Notes under the pieces: generated by a model | Database searches by the model: none | Told to the model about the DNA's origin: nothing | What the model saw: the letters and a program-made list of their open reading frames with translations, nothing else | Assembly (NCBI GenBank): GCA_020348365.1 | Contig: CP070749.1 | Coordinates: 442,595-458,233 of the forward strand | Reading direction: 5' to 3' | Origin: Candidatus Bathyarchaeota archaeon | Lineage (GTDB): Archaea; Thermoproteota; Bathyarchaeia; Bathyarchaeales; Bathyarchaeaceae | Length of the DNA: 15,639 bases | In this document: piece after piece, positions 5,543-12,920 of the stretch | Position numbering within the stretch: the first letter of the stretch is position 1 | How the letters are laid out: each line of letters begins with the position of its first letter | Made by a program: the position numbers and the translations under genes

Positions 5543-6805
5543 TTAGCCCACTATCTCTCCGTAGCCTATGAGTCGCCATCTTCCAGTGATCTTTCTACTA
5601 ATAGCTGCCCTAAACCCCTTTTCAGCGCATATGGGTCGTGACAGTCGAAGAATAACAGAGTTATTCTTTGCTGAGGTGACATTTCCTACGGTTATGGCTG
5701 TTCCTACGTCAAGAAGAAGCTGTTCGTTCATGCGTACTTTGTCAATCTCCGCCAATTCCTTTGTTCCGACAGCGCGTTCAAAGAGATGCATGTCTAGCGA
5801 TAGCTCCGATAAGGCTGGTGGAAGCGTCTGCGGTTTTCCCACTATGTTGCCGATCAGGCCGTCAGCCTTGGTTAGTGATGGATCAAGAAGGGTTCCTACG
5901 CCCACCAAGCCTCCAGATCTAGCCTCCTTTACTGCCCTTCCCCCTGCGTGAAGGCTGACTATCTTTGTGAAGAGGGGCTGATGACCCGTTTTTCCGTGTT
6001 CTTCAACTCTGATTCCTGGGCGGATTTCTATCTCCTCTTCTAGCTTGAATTTCCCTTGGAATATTGTGCCTCCAAGTACTCCTCCTGACAGTTTCTCAGG
6101 TGTGGCTCCAGGTTTATTTATGTCGAAGGAGCGTACGACATTCATTCTTGGAGGCTTTTCAGGGTCGCGTTGAGGGGTTGGGATGTATTCTTCTAATGCT
6201 TGGATCACGGCGTCAATGTTTAGGGAGTGTTGGGCGGAGATGGGGATTATGGGTGCGTCTTGGGCAGGGGTGTCCTTGACGAAATCGATTATTTCCCTGT
6301 GGTTCTGGAGCACCTGTTTTTCTTCAACTACGTCGATCTTGTTCTGGGCTATAATAAGATTCTTGACTCCAGCTACTCTTATCGCAGCTAGGTGTTCACG
6401 AGTCTGTGGCTGTGGACAAGGTTCGTCGGCTGCTATGACTAATATAGCTCCGTCCATGACGGCTGCGCCGGAGAGCATCGTTGCCATAAGTGCCTCGTGA
6501 CCCGGCGCGTCTACAAAGCTGACTGCTCGGATGAACTCGGCTGGAGAGCTGCAATGGGAGCAGGTTGGTTTTGTTGAATATGATTTTGGTGGCTCACATC
6601 TGGGACATTTGTAGATGGGGGCGTCGGCGTAGCCTAGCTTTATCGTGATTCCTCTTCTCAGTTCCTCGCTGTGTCTGGCTGCCCAAACGCCTGTTATAGC
6701 TTGTACAAGTGTAGTTTTTCCGTGGTCGACGTGACCTATGGTTCCGATATTACATTCTGGTTGCTGAGGTAAAGTCACGCTTTCTGCTGGGTCTTGCACG
6801 GACAT
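5543..6805 (-). CDS. eif2g: Translation initiation factor aIF2, gamma subunit
   Basis: A 420-residue GTPase core of the aIF2 trimer, which carries initiator methionyl-tRNA to the small ribosomal subunit. GTPase motifs are complete: G1 GHVDHGKT (24-31), switch 1 RGITI (51-55), G3 DAPGH (99-103), G4 NKID (155-158) and G5 SAQH (190-193). A zinc knuckle characteristic of the gamma subunit is present (C67-x2-C70 and C82-x2-C85). The C-terminal beta-barrel domains II and III are intact to GRWRLIGYGEIVG. The ATG at 6805 gives the normal N-terminus. It is the first gene of a leftward block with PIN, rpo7, spt4, kinase, eS24 and eS31, and is divergent from deoxyhypusine synthase. Confidence 0.97.
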   Translation of the reverse strand: MSVQDPAESVTLPQQPECNIGTIGHVDHGKTTLVQAITGVWAARHSEELRRGITIKLGYADAPIYKCPRCEPPKSYSTKPTCSHCSSPAEFIRAVSFVDAPGHEALMATMLSGAAVMDGAILVIAADEPCPQPQTREHLAAIRVAGVKNLIIAQNKIDVVEEKQVLQNHREIIDFVKDTPAQDAPIIPISAQHSLNIDAVIQALEEYIPTPQRDPEKPPRMNVVRSFDINKPGATPEKLSGGVLGGTIFQGKFKLEEEIEIRPGIRVEEHGKTGHQPLFTKIVSLHAGGRAVKEARSGGLVGVGTLLDPSLTKADGLIGNIVGKPQTLPPALSELSLDMHLFERAVGTKELAEIDKVRMNEQLLLDVGTAITVGNVTSAKNNSVILRLSRPICAEKGFRAAISRKITGRWRLIGYGEIVG

Positions 6806-6830
6806 TTCAGAATCAGATAGCGTTATGAAC

Positions 6831-6840
6831 TAAAATACTT
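6831..6840 (-). promoter_or_regulatory. TATA-like box for the aIF2-gamma block
   Basis: AAGTATTTTA on the minus strand lies 26-35 bp before the aIF2-gamma ATG. This spacing predicts a transcript that starts at or almost at the start codon (leaderless). No Shine-Dalgarno is present before the ATG, which agrees with that. Confidence 0.4.
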
Positions 6841-6854
6841 TTCTAAATGTCCGG

Positions 6855-6863
6855 ATGCATGCA
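6855..6863. repeat. ATGCATGCA motif, copy 2
   Basis: Exact copy in the divergent gap between aIF2-gamma and deoxyhypusine synthase, 50 bp and 82 bp from the two start codons. CAGAATC follows, sharing its first two bases with the motif's end. The 10-mer GATGCATGCA is shared with the copy at 12943. Confidence 0.6.
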
Positions 6864-6888
6864 GAATCTGATAAAACCTCGATTCTGC
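6861..6888. repeat. Inverted repeat GCAGAATC / GATTCTGC
   Basis: Perfect 8-bp arms at 6861-6868 and 6881-6888 with a 12-nt spacer, in the divergent aIF2-gamma / dys promoter gap. The left arm overlaps the ATGCATGCA motif. A third CAGAATC is at 6808-6814. It may be an operator or a hairpin. Confidence 0.5.
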
Positions 6889-6929
6889 GGATACTGCCGA
6901 TTCAAGTCCCTAGTCTACTGCTAATCAAC

Positions 6930-6938
6930 TTTAAATTA
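6930..6938 (+). promoter_or_regulatory. TATA box for deoxyhypusine synthase
   Basis: TTTAAATTA is an excellent archaeal TATA box but ends only 6 bp before the first ATG (6945). At the usual spacing, transcription would start near 6958-6963, favouring the in-frame ATG at 6963 and a leaderless message. Confidence 0.5.
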
Positions 6939-6944
6939 TAGATC

Positions 6945-7883
6945 ATGACACAATCTGATTTGATGAAGAAAGTCAAAGACTTTGAGATAAGAGACTTAGT
7001 GGATTCTGGGGAAATTCTGCAGCAGATGGAAGAGCTGGGTGGCTTTCAAGGAAACAAGGTAGCCGAAGCGACTGGGATTCTAGAGAGGATGATTAAAGAT
7101 GAGAAATCACTGAATTTTCTGTCTTTCCCCGCTTGCCTCGTGGCTACTGGTATTAGAGGTATTTTCAGAGAGATGGTGAAGCGAAGGTGGTTCGATCTTG
7201 TCATCACGACTTGCGGCACTCTGGATCATGATTTGGCGAGGTGTTGGGGGGATTACTATCAAGGATCTTTTGAACTTGATGACAAAGAGGTGAAAGAGAA
7301 GGGTTACAGCCGATTGGGTAATGTTATGGTTCCAGATGAGGTTTATGCCGAAAGAGTGGAAGCAAAGGTCCAGGGGTTTCTGAGCGAAATTTATGCGGAG
7401 AAGGAAGAATTGGCGACTTACGAGTTGATCTGGGAATTCGGGAAAAGATTGGAAGATAAGGACTCGATAATCTATTGGGCAACACGAAAAAAGATTCCGA
7501 TTATAGTTCCAGGGATTACTGATGGGATGATTGGATATCAGTTATGGATGTTCTCTCAGAACAAAGATTTCAGAATCAACGTCCTCAGAGATGAGCAATT
7601 GTTGAACGATTGGATTTGGGAAGCAAGAAGAAGCGGGGCTCTAATAATAGGGGGTGGGATTAGTAAACATCACACTATCTGGTGGAACCAGTTTAGAGGA
7701 GGACTAGACTACGCTGTATATTTGACAAGTGCTATTGAATTGGATGGCTCTTTGTCTGGAGCGACGCCGAGGGAGGCGGTGTCATGGGGCAAGATCAAGG
7801 AAGAAGCGGAGAAAGTTTTCGTCTGGGGAGAGGCGACATCCATACTGCCCCTAATGGTTTCCGCTTTAGTGCGGAGAATATGA
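6945..7883 (+). CDS. dys: Deoxyhypusine synthase
   Basis: Transfers the aminobutyl group of spermidine (NAD-dependent) to a specific lysine of aIF5A, the first step in making hypusine. The 312-residue frame has the family's landmarks: TTCGTLDHDLARC, IPIIVPGITDGMIGYQLW, the active-site GGGISKHH with the catalytic Lys at residue 241, and the NAD/spermidine-binding GLDYAVYLTSAIELDGSLSGATPREAVSWGK. The length is normal. The ATG at 6945 gives the longest frame, but the TATA box at 6930-6938 is too close to it; the ATG at 6963 (306 residues) fits a leaderless transcript better and loses no conserved residue. It is divergent from aIF2-gamma. No aIF5A gene is in the window. Confidence 0.95.
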   Translation: MTQSDLMKKVKDFEIRDLVDSGEILQQMEELGGFQGNKVAEATGILERMIKDEKSLNFLSFPACLVATGIRGIFREMVKRRWFDLVITTCGTLDHDLARCWGDYYQGSFELDDKEVKEKGYSRLGNVMVPDEVYAERVEAKVQGFLSEIYAEKEELATYELIWEFGKRLEDKDSIIYWATRKKIPIIVPGITDGMIGYQLWMFSQNKDFRINVLRDEQLLNDWIWEARRSGALIIGGGISKHHTIWWNQFRGGLDYAVYLTSAIELDGSLSGATPREAVSWGKIKEEAEKVFVWGEATSILPLMVSALVRRI

Positions 7884-7960
7884 GAGCATACCTCGCTAGT
7901 TCTCTAAGACTAGTGCACATAATTAATCACGCAAGATAGAAAAGCCAGTAATTTCCATAA

Positions 7961-8701
7961 ATGAGCAGGCTCGTGGGAGACTATTTAGGGATGGAGATCA
8001 AAGGATTTGTTGATCTCAGTCTTGTAGATTGGGACGGAAAACTCGCCTCAGTCATCTTCCTTCCCAGATGCAACTTTCGATGTCCCTACTGCCACAATTA
8101 TACTCTTGTTCTTTGCCCAGAAAAGGAGAAGACTATCCCCTTTGAGCGCGTGGAGAATTACCTGAAGAGCAAAAGAGATTGGTTGGACGGTGTGTGTATC
8201 ACTGGTGGAGAACCCACACTTCACAGTGACCTTCCCGAATTATGTTCCAGAATGAAGAGTATTGGTTTATCCGTGAAGCTAGACACTAATGGGACCCGTC
8301 CGCAGATGGTTGAAGGCCTAATTGAAGAGCGAATTGTCGACTACATCGCTGTGGACATCAAAGCCCCGCTCACGGCGGACAAGTATTCGAGAGCCATTGG
8401 CGTTGATGCAAAGAATGTTCTGAGGAGAGTGAAGGAAACCGTTGGAGTATTATTGGATTCCAGAATTGATTATGAGTTCCGAACCACAGTTGTTCCAACT
8501 CTCCACGACAAAGAAGACATAGAGGAGATAAGCCACAACATTAAAGGCTGCAAGAAATATGTTCTACAGAGGTTTGAAGTGAGTGTGGGAAAGAAACCGC
8601 TAGATCCAGCCTTCAGTGAATTGAAGCCTTTCGCTGATAATGAGATTATATCCTTTTTCGTAGCAGCTCGAAAATATGTTCCAACCACAAGGATAAGATG
8701 A
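7961..8701 (+). CDS. Radical SAM protein, anaerobic ribonucleotide reductase activase-like (NrdG-like)
   Basis: A 246-residue radical S-adenosylmethionine protein. The [4Fe-4S] motif C37-x3-C41-x2-C44 (CNFRCPYC) is followed by GVCITGGEPTLH, the SAM-contacting GGE element, then DTNGTRP and DYIAVDIKAPL. The start EIKGFVDLSLVDWDGK is typical of proteins annotated as anaerobic ribonucleoside-triphosphate reductase activating protein. True NrdG proteins are shorter, and no glycyl radical reductase (nrdD) is nearby, so the substrate is uncertain; it may activate another glycyl radical enzyme. The ATG at 7961 follows an AT-rich ATAATTAAT (7919-7927) by about 35 bp. ATG at 7991, the common family start, is an alternative. 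Confidence 0.85.
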   Translation: MSRLVGDYLGMEIKGFVDLSLVDWDGKLASVIFLPRCNFRCPYCHNYTLVLCPEKEKTIPFERVENYLKSKRDWLDGVCITGGEPTLHSDLPELCSRMKSIGLSVKLDTNGTRPQMVEGLIEERIVDYIAVDIKAPLTADKYSRAIGVDAKNVLRRVKETVGVLLDSRIDYEFRTTVVPTLHDKEDIEEISHNIKGCKKYVLQRFEVSVGKKPLDPAFSELKPFADNEIISFFVAARKYVPTTRIR

Positions 8702-8753
8702 GAGCTTGGAGGAACTTCCCTCATAATATTCAAAACCGTAAGAGATTAAAGAG

Positions 8754-8773
8754 AGAACCTTCACTAAGGTTCT
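8754..8773 (+). terminator. 8-bp hairpin between the radical SAM gene and leuS
   Basis: AGAACCTT (8754-8761) and AAGGTTCT (8766-8773) pair perfectly around a CACT loop, 53 bp after the radical SAM stop. It may shape the 3' end of that transcript. No long T-run follows, so a classical terminator is not proven. Confidence 0.35.
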
Positions 8774-8820
8774 TGGTGCTATACTTGAGGGATCGTTTCC
8801 TCTATAAGAATTAGCAAGAC

Positions 8821-8827
8821 TTTTAAT
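8821..8827 (+). promoter_or_regulatory. TATA-like box for leuS
   Basis: TTTTAAT lies 25-31 bp before the leuS ATG, predicting a leaderless transcript; no Shine-Dalgarno is seen. The box lies between the arms of an inverted repeat, CTTGAGG (8784-8790) / CCTCAAG (8828-8834). Confidence 0.5.
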
Positions 8828-8851
8828 CCTCAAGGCAACACAAGGGCTTTC

Positions 8852-11722
8852 ATGGAGATTTTGAGGCAGATCGAAGAGAAGTGGCGGGAAGCGTGGGAAC
8901 GGGAGAAGGTATTCGCGGCTAATCCGGATCCCAAGCGAGAAAAGCGTTTCATAACTTTCCCCGTCTCCTATGTTAACGGTCCACTTCACATAGGTCATGC
9001 TTTTACAGCAACCCGAGTTGACGCCTACGCGCGATTTAAGCGAATGCAAGGCTACAACATATTGTTTCCTTGGGCTTGGCATTGGACTGGACAGACCATA
9101 GCGGGGGCGAGCGAGCGTGTCAAGCTTGGGGACGAGGAGTTCATCCGGCCGCTGAGAGAGATTGACCGTGTTTCAGAAGATGACCTGAAGAGATTCATTG
9201 ATCCAGCATACATGGCTTCATACTACACGAACAAGAACCGGGAAACCGCGAGACGAGCAGGTTTTTCAATAGACTGGAGGAGAGAGTTCCACACCGCAAG
9301 TCCAACATTCAATAAGTTCATTGAGTGGCAATACGAGAGATTGAGAGAGAAAGGATACGTCGCCAAGGGAACACACCCTGTGGTCTGGTGTCCGCACTGT
9401 GAAAGCCCCACTGGAGATCACGATAGACAGGAAGGAGTAGGGGCACCACCCGAAGAATACACGCTTATCAAGTTCAGAATAGATGATGCATATCTACCTG
9501 CAGCAACCTTCAGGCCCGAAACAATCTATGGCGTGACAAATATGTGGATTAACCCAGACGCAACTTACGTCAGGGCTGATGTTGACGGTGAACAATGGAT
9601 AGTAAGCGAGAAAGCCGCCAGCAAACTGAAAGAACAGAGAAGAAAAGTCGAGATAATCAGTCGATTCAAGGGCAGAGAGATTATAGGAAAGCATTTCGTC
9701 AACCCGATTAATGATAATGAACTGTCTATACTACCCGGCTGGTTCGTGAGCCCTGATCACGCCACAGGGGTCGTGTACAGCGTTCCTGCACACGCGCCCT
9801 ACGACTGGGTGGCATTGAGAGATCTGCAAGAGAACCCCGAGTCGCTGAAGGAATTTGATGTCGATGTGGCTAGGAGTATTCGACCAATCTCCATGATTGA
9901 AGTGGAGGGATTTGGGGATTTTCCTGCTCTAGAGATTGTGGAACGATTAAGGGTGAAGGATCAGTGTGATCCAAAGGCTGAGGAAGCAACGAAACTCTTG
10001 TACAAGAAGGAATTTCACGGCGGCATCCTGAAGGAAATCTGCGGTGAATTCGCTGGGAGTAGGGTCTACGAAGTGAAAGACCAGTTGATCGAAGACTTCA
10101 GGAAAAAGGGTATTGCAGATTCAATGTATGACTTGCCAACGCCAGTCATCTGCCGATGTTTGACGCCGTGTATCGTCAAGATACTTGAGGGCCAGTGGTT
10201 TCTAAGATACTCGGACGAGGCTTGGAAGGAAAAGACGCGAACTGCACTTCGAAAGGCCTCAATCTATCCTGAATCCGCAATGCAATGGTTTCTGAACATT
10301 ATCGACTGGCTGAGAGATTGGGCTTGCGCTAGAAAGACCGGTCTAGGCACACCCCTTCCATGGAGCCCCGACTGGACGGTGGAAACCCTAAGTGACTCAA
10401 CAGTTTACATGGCCTTCTACACAATAAACAAACACATCAAACAACACAACACAAAGCCAGAACAGCTAACCCCCGAAGTCTTCGACCACATATTCTATGG
10501 TAAAGACAGTCCTGAGAAGATAGCTGAAAAATCGGGTATTGACAGCCACGAATTGAAAGATATGCGAAGAGAATTCCTGTACTGGTATCCAGTAGACCTG
10601 AGAAACTCAGCCAAGGAACTTGTTTCAAATCACCTAACATTCTTCCTCTTCCACCACACCGCCCTATTTCCGGAACACCTGCCCAGAGCAATAGGCGTAA
10701 ACGGGTGGATGATGATCGAGGGCGAGAAGATGTCGAAATCGAAAGGCAACTTCGCAACGTTGAGAGGCGCCCTCAGCGAGTACGGAGCTGACGCCACGCG
10801 ATGTGCTCTGCTTTTATGTGCAGAAAGCATGGACGATCCAGACTGGAGAAGAGAAAATGTTCGCGACGTTAGAAACAAGCTTGAATCCTTCTACAATTTA
10901 GCAAACAGCATCATTGAATCAGAAGGCGCTGCTAAAACAAGCCATTTGGAAGAATGGCTAATCAGCACGCTACAACACCGAATAAAGAAGGTCACAGAAA
11001 ACATGGAGACACTGAAGACAAGAACAGCCATAGAAAACGCCTTCTACGAGATCTGGAACGACATCAGATGGTACAGACGAAGAAAGGAAAAAGCCAATAC
11101 AGAAATCCTAAAACAAATCTTAGAAATATGGACCCGCCTCCTCGCCCCATTTGCCCCACACATCTGCGAGGAAATCTGGAGCAAGATGGGCAAAGAAAGC
11201 TTCATTTCACTAGCCGAATGGCCAGAACATGACAAAAACATGGTCAACATCAGAGCAGAAGAGACTGAAGAGTTAATCAAAAACGTGTTAGAGGATACAT
11301 CTAATATTCTACGAGCAACCAAAATAGTTCCAAAAAGAATATGCTATTACTCCGCCTCACCTTGGAAATGGAAGATCTATCTGAAGGCTTTAGAACAATC
11401 GTTATCTGCAAAAATAGACTTGAGCACTTTCATGAAAGATCTGATGAAAGACCCCGAGCTGAAGAAAGCCGCAAGAGAAATTGCAAAATTCACACGCCAA
11501 ATTGTGGATGAAGCAAACAGGATGCCTGATGACAAAAAACACCGAGAGCTACAAGTCGGGGTGATGAATGAGATTCAAGCACTAAAACAAGCTCAACACT
11601 TCTTTGAACATGAATTCGACGCTGAGATCCGTGTTTATGGTGAAGACGACCTGCGACGTTATGACCCGAAGAGAAAAGCGGAATCAGCAAGACCATATCG
11701 CCCCGCAATCTACATCGAGTGA
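8852..11722 (+). CDS. leuS: Leucyl-tRNA synthetase, archaeal/eukaryotic type
   Basis: A 956-residue class I synthetase that charges tRNA-Leu. The signature HIGH is at residues 46-49 (GPLHIGHAFTATRVDAY), and KMSKS is at 626-630 (GEKMSKSKGN). The next strand, PWAWHWTGQTIAGASERV, is typical of LeuRS. The editing CP1 domain carries TFRPETIYGVTNMWI and ATGVVYSVPAHAPYDWVAL, whose Asp is the residue that guards against mischarged amino acids. CPHC near residue 188 and CRCLTPC near 434 are possible zinc sites. The anticodon-binding alpha-bundle and a C-terminal extension complete the archaeal architecture. The ATG start is supported by the TATA-like box 25-31 bp upstream. Its own promoter and gaps on both sides suggest it is a single-gene unit. 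Confidence 0.97.
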   Translation: MEILRQIEEKWREAWEREKVFAANPDPKREKRFITFPVSYVNGPLHIGHAFTATRVDAYARFKRMQGYNILFPWAWHWTGQTIAGASERVKLGDEEFIRPLREIDRVSEDDLKRFIDPAYMASYYTNKNRETARRAGFSIDWRREFHTASPTFNKFIEWQYERLREKGYVAKGTHPVVWCPHCESPTGDHDRQEGVGAPPEEYTLIKFRIDDAYLPAATFRPETIYGVTNMWINPDATYVRADVDGEQWIVSEKAASKLKEQRRKVEIISRFKGREIIGKHFVNPINDNELSILPGWFVSPDHATGVVYSVPAHAPYDWVALRDLQENPESLKEFDVDVARSIRPISMIEVEGFGDFPALEIVERLRVKDQCDPKAEEATKLLYKKEFHGGILKEICGEFAGSRVYEVKDQLIEDFRKKGIADSMYDLPTPVICRCLTPCIVKILEGQWFLRYSDEAWKEKTRTALRKASIYPESAMQWFLNIIDWLRDWACARKTGLGTPLPWSPDWTVETLSDSTVYMAFYTINKHIKQHNTKPEQLTPEVFDHIFYGKDSPEKIAEKSGIDSHELKDMRREFLYWYPVDLRNSAKELVSNHLTFFLFHHTALFPEHLPRAIGVNGWMMIEGEKMSKSKGNFATLRGALSEYGADATRCALLLCAESMDDPDWRRENVRDVRNKLESFYNLANSIIESEGAAKTSHLEEWLISTLQHRIKKVTENMETLKTRTAIENAFYEIWNDIRWYRRRKEKANTEILKQILEIWTRLLAPFAPHICEEIWSKMGKESFISLAEWPEHDKNMVNIRAEETEELIKNVLEDTSNILRATKIVPKRICYYSASPWKWKIYLKALEQSLSAKIDLSTFMKDLMKDPELKKAAREIAKFTRQIVDEANRMPDDKKHRELQVGVMNEIQALKQAQHFFEHEFDAEIRVYGEDDLRRYDPKRKAESARPYRPAIYIE

Positions 11723-11754
11723 TTTCAGAGCCATCAAAATGCTACTCTCTCCGA

Positions 11755-11783
11755 AACGAATAGATGAAAAGATTATATTCGTT
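11755..11783. repeat. Inverted repeat AACGAATA / TATTCGTT over the tRNA promoter
   Basis: Perfect 8-bp arms at 11755-11762 and 11776-11783 with a 13-nt spacer, between leuS and the tRNA gene. The right arm overlaps a TATA-like TTATATT (11773-11779) located 32-38 bp before the tRNA. It may be the leuS transcript end hairpin, a tRNA promoter element or both. Confidence 0.4.
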
Positions 11784-11810
11784 GATTTCCAGAATCTGAG
11801 ATTAATAGAA

Positions 11811-11903
11811 GGGCCCGTGGCCTAGTCTGGATAAGGCGTCGGCCTTCTACCGCGAATGGAGGAGAGCCGGAGATCCGGGGTTCGAATCCCCGCGGGCCCG
11901 CCA
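11811..11903 (+). tRNA. tRNA-Arg (anticodon UCU) with a 15-nt intron and encoded CCA
   Basis: A complete cloverleaf can be folded. Acceptor GGGCCCG (11811-11817) pairs with CGGGCCC (11893-11899). The D-stem is GCCT/AGGC (11820-11823, 11834-11837). The anticodon stem TCGGC/GCCGG has one wobble pair, and the T-arm CGGGG-TTCGAAT-CCCCG is perfect. The discriminator is G73 (11900), followed by genomic CCA (11901-11903). Removing the intron gives the anticodon loop CTTCTAA, anticodon UCU, which reads AGA/AGG arginine codons. The mature tRNA has 75 nt before CCA. Confidence 0.95.
11850..11864 (+). other. tRNA intron at position 37/38 with a bulge-helix-bulge
   Basis: The 15-nt intron CCGCGAATGGAGGAG follows A37. 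The splice sites form a classic motif: a 4-bp helix CTTC (11844-11847) / GAGG (11860-11863, one T-G pair) flanked by two 3-nt bulges, TAC (11848-11850) and AGA (11864-11866 region), with the anticodon stem on one side. Cutting after the second base of each bulge gives exactly this intron. The inner intron helix is very short (two pairs at most). Confidence 0.85.
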
Positions 11904-12017
11904 CATTTTGACCTCAGCATATGCGCGCGCAGAGAAGGGCATTTTAAGGAATCTAGAATCGAAAATTGTGAGCGATATGGTTTGTTATATTATGGAATGC
12001 TAAGGACTGAGTTCTCT

Positions 12018-12108
12018 TCAAGGCAGAGTTGAGTCAAGGCCTGTGGGCGCAACTCATGCATGCAAAACCGTGGAAAATTGACGGAAGACATATATTGCCT
12101 TGAGTCAA
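12018..12108. promoter_or_regulatory. Putative operator cluster upstream of the GfcR-like regulator
   Basis: Palindrome-like TTGAGTCAA occurs at 12029-12037 and 12100-12108, 71 bp apart (about seven helical turns). TCAAGGC occurs at 12018-12024 and 12034-12040, and inverted (GCCTTGA) at 12097-12103. The second palindrome directly follows a TATA-like TATATT (12091-12096), so binding there could block transcription. A regulator usually binds such repeated palindromes, and autoregulation by the downstream gene is the simplest inference. Confidence 0.45.
12056..12064. repeat. ATGCATGCA motif, copy 3
   Basis: Exact copy 92 bp before the GfcR-like start codon, between the two TTGAGTCAA palindromes. 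No CAGAATC is adjacent here. Confidence 0.6.
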
Positions 12109-12155
12109 AAATAGACAGCACTAGCTTTATCATTTGACTTGTTGGTGCCTATTGG

Positions 12156-12893
12156 ATGAAGAGATCAAGTACGCACGCGGAGGAACTGAAGCTTCGATTG
12201 ATGACAATAGAGTTGCTTCAAGCTGCAAAGCAGCATTACACATACCGCGAGTTGTCAAGCAAGACAGGCCTTCCTGTGACAGTTCTGAGCAGATATGCTA
12301 AGGGACATGTTTTGCCGAATACAGAGAGAGCAAGAACTCTCTGGAAAATCCTAAAAAAACTTGTTGGATTGGAAGCTGAACTTGGTAGGAAAATACGGTT
12401 CAACAAGAACGGATACTTCGATAACACATGGATCGTCGGGGACTTCAACATACTCAGACAAGCGGCGAGCCACGCCCTCAATACTTTCGCCGGAAGACGG
12501 GTGACTATAATCTTGACCGCGGCTGTGGACGGCATACCACTGGCGACTATGGTTGCGGATTCTCTGGGCGTGAATCTTGTGATTGCAAAGAGAAACAAGG
12601 AGGTTGGTGTTCCCGCCTTTCTAGAGGAAACGTATGTGCTGAGCAACTCCGGCGTAACCATGACTCTTTACGTGCCGAAGAATGCTCTGAAGCGGAGAGA
12701 CAGCGTGCTCATAGTTGATGATATGATAAAGACTGGAGAGACCCAAGCGGCCCTCATTAACATAATTCAAAGGGCGAGAGCCGAAGTCGCTGGGGTGTAC
12801 TCTCTCATCGCCATCGGAGATGATTGGCGGGAGAGGATAACCCTGCCCAAGGGCTGCCCAATTGAAGTTGTAACGAAAGTTAGGCCGAAGTAA
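12156..12893 (+). CDS. Transcriptional regulator with helix-turn-helix and phosphoribosyltransferase domains (GfcR-like)
   Basis: A 245-residue fusion. Residues about 29-66 form a helix-turn-helix (TYRELSSKTGLPVTVLSRYAKGHVLP). Residues about 90-240 form a type I phosphoribosyltransferase fold with the PRPP-binding loop VLIVDDMIKTGET at 184-196. This architecture is that of archaeal regulators related to haloarchaeal GfcR, where the phosphoribosyltransferase domain is thought to act as a metabolite sensor for sugar metabolism genes. The PRPP motif keeps both acidic residues and TG, so binding of PRPP or a nucleotide is likely, and catalysis is not excluded. The ATG at 12156 lies 60 bp after the TATA-like TATATT or 23-31 bp after CTTTATCAT. 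Repeats upstream suggest autoregulation. mtnA follows after 164 bp on the same strand. Confidence 0.85.
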   Translation: MKRSSTHAEELKLRLMTIELLQAAKQHYTYRELSSKTGLPVTVLSRYAKGHVLPNTERARTLWKILKKLVGLEAELGRKIRFNKNGYFDNTWIVGDFNILRQAASHALNTFAGRRVTIILTAAVDGIPLATMVADSLGVNLVIAKRNKEVGVPAFLEETYVLSNSGVTMTLYVPKNALKRRDSVLIVDDMIKTGETQAALINIIQRARAEVAGVYSLIAIGDDWRERITLPKGCPIEVVTKVRPK

Positions 12894-12920
12894 GCGGCTA
12901 TACAACAGTTCTGAACACGT

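Noticed and set aside
12236..12661. 141-residue minus-strand frame inside the GfcR-like gene
   Set aside because: It is antisense to a well-supported regulator and shows no recognisable domain or promoter.
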